A DNA stretch of 64,000 bases from Antedon mediterranea. Lineage: Eukaryota; Echinodermata; Crinoidea; Comatulida; Antedonidae. This document shows, piece after piece, positions 26,501 to 38,500 of this stretch (position 1 is the stretch's first letter; every line of letters starts with the position of its first letter). The DNA is taken from assembly GCF_964355755.1 (NCBI RefSeq), contig NC_092678.1:4932922-4996921 (forward strand), in the 5' to 3' direction. The position numbers and the translations under genes are program-made. Under the pieces are notes generated by a model. The model worked only from the letters and a program-made list of their open reading frames with translations, made no database searches and was not told where the DNA came from.

Positions 26501-29500
26501 ATTAAGAGATAAAATCATTTCAGACATACTGTACACTACAGATTTATTCAAAGACTACAGTAGGATGGTTGTAATATATCCACTAAAGTATTTTTAATTT
26601 GTCCACATTGATTGATGTTCTGGAATTAGAAATGACTGTGTACCAAATGTAGAATGTTTATTTCTTATTTTCTGTTTCAACAATCTGGGTTGAAATAACT
26701 CAAAGCAGGTCAAGCTATTTACCAATGAAATAAACATACAAGATGTATTGACACTTGGCTAAAGGAGTGTTATTCTACAGTTAATGCCCGAATGAACAAT
26801 ATCCATCTATCATGCTTGAACGAGCACCGACCTGAATGCCATGCTTGAGTGCACAACGACCTGTCATGATACACAGTACGCTTGAATACAATGTGTTAAG
26901 ATTTACAGGTATGTAACGCCATATGCTACTGTTTTCATAACTGATAACAATCTTGGTGTGGTCATGTACTACCTGTGTTTATGGGCCTGTTTCTGCTGAG
27001 CAGAAATAATCGATTATTAACCGTTTATTTTTTTAATCGATTATTTTTGGGCAGCAGAAACGACGCAAAATAAAATAACCGATTAAAAATAACCGATTAA
27101 AAACACTCAATCCATTGCGTGTTTTAATCGATTATTTCTTGTTTTAACCGATTATTGCGGAGCAGTTTTGAGCTGCAACACAAATAGCGATTATTGACCT
27201 CACTTTGACCTCTAGAGTATGACAAACTTATTCACGTCACAAAGCATGCTGTTTATTTGCGCGATATCGACGACGATCAGCAAAACCACGATCGCGATGT
27301 AGGGTAGACCGAATAACAATCAAATGTTAAACATTTGATTTTTATTATTTTGTGGGGGAGAATTATACCGAGAGACTCCGGGATTCTGTGTTACAAGTAC
27401 ACCCGTTACATACCACCAGTTCAGGCTAACGATGTTTTACATGTCATTTGTTAGGCCTGTTGTCTGTTGACTTGTTTCGGTAGAAATATATAGCCTCTAG
27501 GCTAGGCCCTAGCAGGCCGAAGGTAGAACCAACGAACGGCGAAACGAACTTTTTTCGCCGACGTGTCCTTATTAATATAACATCATTATTCTGTTGTATG
27601 TGGTACGGTAGTAGGCCTAGATGTTTATTTTACAAATAATATAGCTTTACGTAAGAGTAATTTTTAATCGTAGGTCTACATGTGAGAGTTTTAGGCAGCG
27701 ATAGGATGTAAACAAACCAACTCTCATCGGCCTTTCATAACTTGAACTGCGCTGTGGGGGAATGATGACTTGATTTTAAAAACCGATTACCTGAATAACC
27801 GATTAAAGTCGTAGCAATTTTCAATTGCAACGCGATTATTTTTGTGGTTTGCGGTGACTGGAAAAAATCGATTATTTTTATTTTTTCAGCAGAAACAGAC
27901 CCTATGTCATAATGCAAGGAGAAATAAGTTAGGACTTATTTCTCCTTGCATGAAAATAATGACTACCAATTACTGCTTTATCTATGTTCACTTTAATATC
28001 TTTTTTCTATTTTGTATATATTCATTCATTATTATCTAAATAAATATTATCTGAATTATCTGAATTATGTAAGAATAAATAAGTTATAACTTATTTCTCC
28101 TTGCATTATGTAAAGAAGAAATAAGTTAGGACTTATTTCTCCTTGCATTATGTAAAGAAGAAATAAGTTAGGACTTATTTCTCCTTGCATTATGTAAGAA
28201 GAAATAAGTTAGGACTTATTTCTCCTTGCATTATGTAAGAAGAAATAAGTTAGGACTTATTTCTCCTTGCATTATGTAAGAAGAAATAAGTTAGAACTGA
28301 TTTCTCCTTGCATTATGTAAAGAAGAAATAAGTTAGGACTTATTTCTCCTTGCATTATGTATGAAGAAATAAGTTAGGATTTATTTCTCCTTGCATTGTT
28401 ATTTTATTTATATATTTTATTTATATAAGAATAAATAAGCTAGGACTTATTTCTTTTTGCATTATGAATTGTAAGAAGAAATAAGTTAGGACTTATTTCT
28501 TTTTGCATTATGTAAGAAGAGTCATCAGCAAGGTGGAATGAAATAAAATAAGTTGCATTAATATTTGTTATCACCTGACCATCAAAATAAATTATTCAAA
28601 ACAACTTTAGATGACCTTGCAACCATACAATAGTCATGTTTATCACTCTCTTAGCTACAGTACAGTGATTAGTTTGTGTCTTAATTTGCTGTATAACAAA
28701 GACCATGGTGTGCTCTCAGTTTTCAATACGTACAATTAAAGTACTCATTAGCTAGGCAGTTTAATTCGTTTAAGTGGGTCTATGTAAACTGCTAAGAAAT
28801 CAATATTAGACCCTACAGTAGAGTAAGACACTATCATACCTAAAATGGACAAATATTAAAGACTGCATCAGTCAAATATTGACACATACAAATTACAATA
28901 TTGAATATGAATTCACAATCAACAGTCCATCTACTGTATGTTCTGAAAATGTCAAGATTAAAATAGAACTAACTATACTACTGTATGTACCTTTAGTCGG
29001 AAAATTATATTTAAAATTGCAACGTAATTTTAGAATCATCTGAAGTCAGCATCTTAAACTAAAAGTTATTCTGTAAAATCCACAGGGAATGAAAGAAAAG
29101 AGAGGCCATCTGGTGTGCAATTACAGTACTGTACTCGGTTGCATTGAAATTGAATACGACCTGAGCATTCATTGGTAATATTGAAAGTAAAACTTATTCT
29201 TTGTTATGCTTTAAAGCTAACTACACATTTTCAAAACGTTTGGGCAAGATATTCAAGTAAAAGATATAGAACAACAGAGTGTAATACCATAATGACTTGC
29301 TAAAGTGGTAAATATGTTTAGGTAAAAGATATAGCAACAAAGTTACCATAATGGCTTTCTAAAGTAATAAATAGGTGGAAGAGGATATGTCCCCCTCGTC
29401 TTCCCCTCCCCAATAAGGATCTGCGCTGTTGGTTACCATTATCACTTACTGTACATACTAAAGTAAAGTGTTCGCAATTCAGTACCTACAGTACAGTAAG

Positions 29501-32500
29501 CACACAACCATCCTTTTGTATGTAGTTTTAAATGACATCTCTTCTCTTCCAAAATAAATTACTAATTTTTTATGTCCATACAAATTAACTAATAAGGCAA
29601 GTGAGAGGTGTGGGTTGATGTTGCCCAATAAATCATATTGAAGATTCATGCAGTAGGAATCTTGCAAAGCCTGATGGATAGCACATGGCATCAGTGATAA
29701 CAGATGCTAGGCAGCTTAACACTGATCCACTCAAGTTTACAGAAGGTCAGTAAACTGCACATACAAAAAAAACCCCAGCACATAATACTGCGAATATCTA
29801 TTCTATTGTTTAGCAAATTCTTGTGTAAATGTACAGTAAGTTGAATTACGGAGTTTCTCTTTAAATCTTTGAGTTTGAAAATAAAATTGTCACAATTAAA
29901 TTTTATGATGGCAACTATTATTCGTCACAAACATCCTGAAACATTATTGGTTTTTAAAACATTAAAACAATCATACAATGTTTCTTATTGTCACAAAACA
30001 AAGGTCAAAGAAATATGAAACTTGTAGAATAGTCACGTAGTTGAGAGTTAGCGATAATAGTCACAACACCTCGTGATTATCTTTCCACTTAACGTACTAA
30101 TTACATTAACGAGCCTTGAAGGTCAACGTTAAATTAATGATGACTTAGCAGAATGCAAGGGTTATCACGTGACTTATTAACACTAACCAACTTTGCCAAT
30201 TCCAAAGTACTGTATGCTATGTTCGGTCAACGTTGGTATCAATACTACTATAATTGCCTTGGATCAGTTATAAATTATATCATTTTATCCATCCAAATTT
30301 TTCACAAATGTTTGGTTTATTTTGCGTTCTAAGCTAACTTCATGATAGCTTTGACCAGTTTACTAATACCCTAAACCGGCCTTTATAATTCGTTAGTTTT
30401 CTGCATATGTACATCTATATAAATCATCCTGTATACTCTATTACATCTTTTTTCTTGAAATTCTCTATGCCTTTGCATTTAAGATTTAATGCCAGGGATT
30501 ATACACTAGACAAATTGGCGTGGTATTTTATTTTTTGTACATTATTAAATAAGTTGAAATTGTAGCAATCTATAATGAAGTAGCTACTGTATACACCATA
30601 CAACAAGTAAATGCACTTAATTTCAAATGCAGATCTACTCTTAAAATACAGTAAGAAGAGATCATGTTACAGTATCTGACAGAAAAAAAAAAACGCCCAG
30701 AAGGTGTGGATTATATCAAATGAAAAATTAATCTAAAATTCATGAATAAATATGTCATAGAAAGTTTAACGCTCCACACTGGGAATTATTCAAACCATTG
30801 TTTTAAGGCGATGTCATTTATTATTCGTAGAAATCTGTCATTGTTTGAAAGGTAGCTTAGTGTTATTGGCCATTTCCTTCAACTCTCCCTCTCTAAAGAA
30901 TAACTTTTCTGCTGCAGTAATTGATTCACTGCAGTAATATTGAAGTAAGCTTTAATTTATGTACCGGTCAAACAAAAATATTTTGTTTTGTTGCTGTTTG
31001 AAATACAGTTGTAAAACAGAACAAAGACTATAATATTGGATATCATATCAATCTACTAGTGTACTATACTGTAGTGCAACAAATACTGTACAGTACTGCA
31101 GAAATTACTGTACGGTACTGCAGCAATTACTGTACCTAGTACAGTGTTACTTTGACATGGTTCTTGTACAAGTGAATTCAGAGCGGAGTATAACTTTATT
31201 GTGCACATACATGATTAACAATGCAGTAATTACTAATAGATTTATGTCGGACACGATACATCATAATAAAGACAATGGCATTAGTTAATTAATGAAATTG
31301 GACAATTAAGATCCATAGATTTGGTTTCATTATTGTTAATGCTTTTAACCTAGTTCATCCTACAATCAACAATATACAAGTTCACTCGCATGATCAGAAG
31401 CAAAAATACAGTTGAATTTGTCAATAATTACAGTACTTAATTTGATCAATTTAAGTTGAAAGTTAAGCAGAAAGTTACGTGGAAGGAAGAGTGTATTGGA
31501 CTGTTGTAGAGATGTATGACACATCATCATCATCAAGTGGACGCATCCAACATGTCTAATAAATAAATTGGAAACTTACGTGTGACTTGGTTTTTGTTTG
31601 CCAGTAAACTTATCATATAGACGTTCTAGTGCTCGAGCGTAGTCAAATTCAATCTCCGACCTTCGTTTGAAATATTCCTGGAAGTCGGCGATTAAACCTA
31701 GCTGCGATTCGTGGCGTGTATCCAGACATTTTAACTGTTCTGTTAATCTTTGACGGATTTCTGAAAAAAGAAATTAACAGAAAATATTATTACATTTTGC
31801 TTAATTTCATCTTATGCTACGCAGCTAGCCGTTCGCCGAGTCGCCGTGGGTGACTGAAGGTCTTATTTGCCGTTAAAAAAATCTGGAAAGAAAATTGGTT
31901 TTATAACTTTTACAAAACTGTACAAAAAAAAATTCAAGTCAATCAAATATTAAGTACCATAGAAAGCAGATGATTATCTTCAACACAATTTACAAACTTT
32001 CCCTTTAAAGTTTTGAAAAGGAACTTTTGGAGATAAAATTTGATTGTTCGTAATTGTATAACACAGACTGATTGCGTACCAATAGAGCTGGTTACAAGTG
32101 GTTACAATTAAAACTATTTACTTTCTTTAGCCTCCTGCTGCTGGCAAGGAAGACTATGTCGTCAAACTTCCATAACTAAAACAATTTTAGACGCTCAAAT
32201 CAGAGACGACCAATGGTTCAAACATAGTTCATTTCACAGTCTGGTGTCAATTCACAAATTACAGGCTTTGGATTAAGGTGTCAAAGTAAAAGCAAAATAG
32301 AAAATAATATAAAATATTTATTTATACATTTACTGTAAAATAAAAGAAACACTTTAAGTTTCAATGATTTTAACAAAGGTCAACGCCCATTCATTGAGTT
32401 TACTTTATTAGGCCCAATGTCCTAACAAACAATTCTACTGTAAAAGTAATTGTACAATAAACGAAGTAAAAATTCTGCATCTAAGTGTATCACAACTTCG

Positions 32501-35500
32501 GATCACTGCAAACTTTACATGTTTGATAAAGAAAGTCAGTTGTACAGTGTACTTAGTACAATATATTACCGAATCATTTCCTGTTAGTTAGTACTAGTAT
32601 CTACTCCTTGAAATCCGCTCATGAATTCAGTATACAACAGGTTGATGATAGAGAAGATATCATAAACAAACAACATCTATGTGACTACCTTACATATTAT
32701 AGATCACAGATTAAACCAGCTCTATACTGTATAAACTAATCATTTCAACTTGAGATTAATACTGTACTTACTTAAAATCTCTGGTTTTAAAAACGACATT
32801 ATTTCCTGCTGATATCAATTTTTGTTAGTACATACTTACTCTATGACTAAAACTAAAATGACCAGAATCTAAAAAGATTGAAGATTCCTGTTTAGTGTTA
32901 TGAGTCACAATAAACTAAATTTAACTTGAACACACGGTCTACAAATACAAAACCTTCAAAGCTAACAATAGTAAAATAAGCATGTATTATGGTGAGATAC
33001 TACATCCTTGGGCCATTAATTGTTGGTATTGTCAGACACAAAACAAAATCTGTTCAAAGTATACAGCTCTTTACATGCAAGGGCTTTGTTAATATCTTAA
33101 GTGAATGTTTTCGTCTCTTTACTTCACTACAATGATTTTAATAAGTGCTAAATTTCAACGAATACTGTAATTCAATCATAAAATTTGTACTGTACGGTGC
33201 TGGCGCTGGACTTTACAAGCACATTAGGGGCGTACTGTATTCGACTGGGCTGTATTCAGCAGATAATCAGCAGATCTGGCTCTCAAACTCCTCACTGTTT
33301 ATATACAAACAGTAGAAGTACTATAGACCACTGCAGCAAGGTTTTTGTGACTGACCAGTATGATGCAAAAAAAAGATTTATAACATGTTTTTATTAAATT
33401 CTTGATTAAAAATAGGAAAATTCCTAACAACAACATACAGAAAGACATATCTGGCAGTTTAGTAAAGTAGGACTAAAAGATCATTTGAAGATTTCTCTTT
33501 AAGATTTCCAATCTAGAAAGAATTGTACAGGCTATAGAATTCAAGGACAGCTTGTGTATGAGACCTAATGTATTGGAAAATGTGTTCCATTGCAGCAGAT
33601 CGCTACGCCTCCATGATTCAATGGCTGCGTTGAATTTACAAATTTGTGCTAATTAAAATCTTAAGTTTATTCAAACCCGTGGAGAGTAGACGTAGGCAAT
33701 AGAGTGGAAAGGTATTATTCTATTTTGGACGACAAGACGAGAGCCTAGGGCAGAATTTGTCATACAATAACAACAGCAGCAGATCGGCAGTTATCAACTT
33801 TCTCTTGCAAACTAAATAGTACAGACAAAATGGTGCACGCAACCAATTGATGACATAGTCTACTACAAATCGTCTTATTTAAAGATTACCTGAAATAATC
33901 TTTCATTTATGAAACTAAGTAATATTTTCTTATAGAAATTGGTAAAACAAATATCCAATTTTTTTTAATCATTATTGAACTGACTGTTGATATAATATTA
34001 AATTGAATAAAATTTAGACAAAAGATATAATTTAACCAAAAATAACAAAATAGAAATATGATCAAATAAACTTTGAAAACATATAAAAAACAAATTTAAC
34101 ATGCAAAAAGTTAGTCAATTTATCTTTATTAAAAAATAGTAGGCGTGCAAAAGATACCAAGATAACAAAAACTTGAATCAATAAATATAAATAAAATATA
34201 AATTAAGGTATTGTAGTAACTTAAAGGTACAGGTCACCAAAAATGACAACATTATAAACAAAATCAGAGGAATAAAATAACGACAATACATAGCACCATT
34301 TGCAACGATCAGAAATTAATTGTTATTTTATGAAATTAATAATTAATATTGTTGTCATTCAAGTCATTTGACTATTGGCGTGTCATACTTGAATGAGTAA
34401 TACTCACTCAAGTGTGACAATTGAAGTAAAAAGATTATATTCTGTACAACTTGTATTTTAAACAATACATTTAAAGTCTTCTTCAATAATAACAACAACA
34501 AACGGTAACTTGCACTAATTGTGGTTGGACAAATTTAGTGACTATCTTAAGAACTGTGTCAACATGTACTGCAGATGTGGCCTGCAAGTGCAACTTAATT
34601 TTCAATGTTTTTCTGATAACTTTCTAAACATTACCAACTGCAGTAGGAGATTTACTGCAGTACGTAACTAGTACTGCAGTACAATATTGACACAGTTTAA
34701 AGTTCAGTTTTAAGTGCAAGACTATACTGCAGTGAATGGAATTAATAACTGGAAAAATGAGTTAAAAGCAGAAATGATTTGATACAAACACTACAATTAA
34801 AAACCATGCACTAAACATTTGTAACTGGAAAAAAAGGACAACACTACAACGGAGAAACTAACAATAACAAAGGTTAATAAAACATTGGAAGAAAACACCG
34901 GAATCTGAAGACGATTGAAGCTCTTCATCGGCACGCATCGAGTTTAATCCATGCCTACATGCAGTTATGAGATCTCTTACCGTGTCTGATATTACGTCCT
35001 TGATTTGCGTTTGTTGGTAGAAGCGACACCATCGACTGACAACGCTGACGCACATTCTGTAAACTTTCCATTCTTGTGTATTTATTTTATTCTGACGGAT
35101 TCCAGGACGAATTAAAAAAAAAAACCTCAACAATTTTAAAAAATTAAAATGATTTTCTTATTGTAAAAATATTGAAAATCTTGATGACCTATGACCTGTA
35201 TTCATACAAACAGGCTCAGGTCATGACATAAACAAACCAGATTTTGCAAAATCAATCTAAAAAAAAAACTTGGTACAGTAAGTATTATTCCCAACAAATC
35301 GGCTTATATTTGACCTTCAGCTAAACATCCATAGATTAATTATCAAAAGTCATAACATGTTGAAATTCACAATAAAACAAAACCAGCGTGTACAGGTACA
35401 GTATTGCTATGATGTTTCTGCACAATTAATTCTCAATTAATTTGCTGTGTATTGCTGAATTCTTGGCTGTCTTTATTTAGTATTGTATGTTCAAAGAAGT

Positions 35501-38500
35501 TATTTAAGACTTTTTTCCAAATGAGGCAAGCCCGCAAATATTCCTATTTATACCAGAGCCACACACTGCTGTTCAGTCTTGCATCTCAGTAGGTTTTAAG
35601 AGCCTAGACGCCTTGTACCCCTGCTTGGGGCTAAGCCAGCTTGCTTGACTTAATCTCATATGTTTTTCATTACAATTCACAACAGTGAGTACATTATGTC
35701 CAGCAGCTGACCCCAAAGCTCGCTATCATCGTACCTTCACTCGGTAGAGACGAATAACTCAGGATATTCCATGTTACAGTAGGTTTCCTTCCTGTCGGAC
35801 CAATCATCTATCAAAACTTTGCTAAGAAGATAGTGTTCAACAAGTTAGGCAACAGCATTGAAATGAGCTGAATCACACAGTATGCAAATGAAGGAAATGG
35901 CAATCATGTTTGCCTTCACTTCACTATGTTTTTAGGTACTTCTTGTCAGACATAAAACTGGGGTAAATGTACTCTTGGTAGGTCAAAGTTAACTAGACGG
36001 AAATACTACTTTACACAAGTTATTTTTATCCCGATGTTTGAGTAGTTACAAGTATTATACAATATTATTAAATTTATGGATATATTTTTAGAGTATGTAG
36101 TCAAGGACAACAAATGAGTTCTCTATTTTTACTTTAACCAGACAATCTGATAATAAAATAAGAAAACATTTTGGCTAATTCTTCAGTTCTAATCATTATT
36201 CATTTCATCTTTTATTCTGGAAAAAAAGAATACATATTTATTACATTATTACAATATTTCTAAAAAAAAAACCAATTTCTACTGTAATTTGATGAAGACA
36301 TACTCATTTATACATTAGATTTTGTAATCACTACAGAACTTGTCAAAAACCAGATGTTTTGTTTCAATCCAAGTTTCGATTTATTCTGAGAAATTATATA
36401 AGACAGATTGGAAACAACTGGCACAAGCACTACTGTACTACAATACTGCTGTATGCCTAATGTAATAATTACATTATTTCTTTCTATCAGTAACCAGTGT
36501 CTTCTAGCATATTACAATATAAACTGTACAGACACACCCTTTTGGAGAGACTAAACGTTGATTGGTGAACACTTGAGTAAATTTGATTAAATAACTGTGA
36601 AACACCTTCAATTCCTCTACATCAATGGACACAAGGGCTAGTCACAAACCCTGTATCATATTTCCAAGTCACAACCCAGGCTCATCCTCAACCCCCATTT
36701 TCCTTTTAAACCAACTTGTCAACATCTGTCTTTTTAGTTTGTATTCTGTAAAACTAATTTAAAAATGATGCACATTTTGCAAACCAATATTAAACAAAGA
36801 TTAGTAATATGACATGGTCATTAATTAGTGAGAGATGCAGCAGGAATCTAGTCACCAGTGATTCTTCTCTCTCATTGATCACAATGTGACCTCAGCCCTC
36901 TTCTTCTTAATGAGCTTCATCTTTTTGTCAGGCTGTCAATTATTCAAATCTAGTATTCATAATGCAATGGATTGGACTAACGTCCTCCATTTAGCAAAAT
37001 AAAAATATTTGAAATTATCATAATTATCTTTTACATGTAAAATAAATGTCTTTTAACAACAGAATATGGTTTTTAATAGTCTTATGTGATTTAGAATTAT
37101 TGAGATACATTCTATTTAAAACTTTCCAATTCAATTTAACACAATAAATAAAAATTAAATAGATATTGTTTTAAAAATGTACGAAAAAAAATTAAATGAA
37201 AGGTTTTATTTTACAACGTACAAGTGTAGCAATTTATTATATAACTTAATGGATTGCGTTTTTAGTTAAATTACTTAATTACTCAAAACAAATGCAATTT
37301 ACTATAAATTCTGTTGATTCTATGATTTACGTTTTCTTTTACTTTCTCAGTTTAGCTTAGTAAAAACCATGTCGATCTTTTTAGCAGACAAAGTAACTAA
37401 ATATAACTTTATATTATGAATCATTTCTCCTAACTTGATATGAATAACAAGAGTTCACAGTTCCTGCAGCATAAAGGTTACAGACAGTTTTTGACAATTC
37501 AATTTATCAATGAATAATAATTTACTACTGCTCACTCCTGCAGTATATTGCCTGTTCTTTACTACTGTACATCTTTGATATAAATTCATTTGAATCATAA
37601 TTATTATTAAGAGAATTTTTCTGTTTTGTTGATCCTGTGTCGCAGGGAAACAAGCGGGGGAACTGACGTCAATGTCACAGTGAAAAAACACAGCGCTCTC
37701 AAAACACCAGACTATTTAACCAAGATCAATAGTGTACTTTGTGAAATGTCATAGTAAGTACAATTTTTAGTACTTTCAATCTATTGGATCAACAAAAAAG
37801 AAACATCATTCTTTTCTACTGTAGGTTGTATTACAGTTTTACTTATAATAATACTTTATTTGGATTCTTATATTTAAAAGATTCTTGGAAAAAAACGAAC
37901 TGAAATTTTAAATAACCCTGCAAATAATGTTTGAATTGTTTTTTGTTGTTTTTGTATTTAATTTCTTTTAATTTGTACCAACTTTATTATTATGTAAGAC
38001 TAGACTAGATCTCTTATTCGTCATGTTATTTTGCTTTTTCTTTTTAATTTTACTTCGGATGCACCGTTAGGTATTGTCTAACGTGTGCCACTGTTACTCA
38101 AGTGATTCCATTAAAATTGTATTGTATTGGAAGCTGATGTGGAATCATAATCAATCAATCAATAATAAATTTTATTTCTCAAATAAAAACAAAGATAATA
38201 CCCTTCTGGAAGTTTAAGCTATAAAATGTGTCATTAATAAATGTAGTCAGTCTGTGAGATGTGAGCAGAGTTTTAAACTGCTAATGTTGAGATAATAATA
38301 ACGTCGTTTAATAATATTTAAGATTGAAAATGTCCTGGAGTACTTGGTTGGAATCGTGCTACAGTAGTTAGCAAAACTTGATAATAGTTACAGGGACTTT
38401 TAAAATGCATAGCAATTGGTTGAGAATACAACATTATACATACACTGTAGCAATTACTTTACTAGATTACTTTCTATACAGTAAGACAATAGAAAAGAGT

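Larger units (their letters stand above)
24737..31579. other. srGAP intron (6.8 kb)
   Basis: It contains the 5S-headed SINE, a 920 bp inverted-repeat element (26983-27902) and the adjoining palindrome array (27912-28520). The rest, including 28530-31579, is AT-rich sequence with CTGTAC/CTGCAG-rich patches. I saw no host exon. Confidence 0.6.

Noticed and set aside
27842-28039. Small open frames at the edge of the palindrome array
   Set aside because: They overlap the inverted-repeat element end and the repeat array and have no independent support.
27912-28520. Palindrome array considered as a CRISPR array
   Set aside because: Units are directly tandem with no unique spacers, and the genome is plainly eukaryotic.
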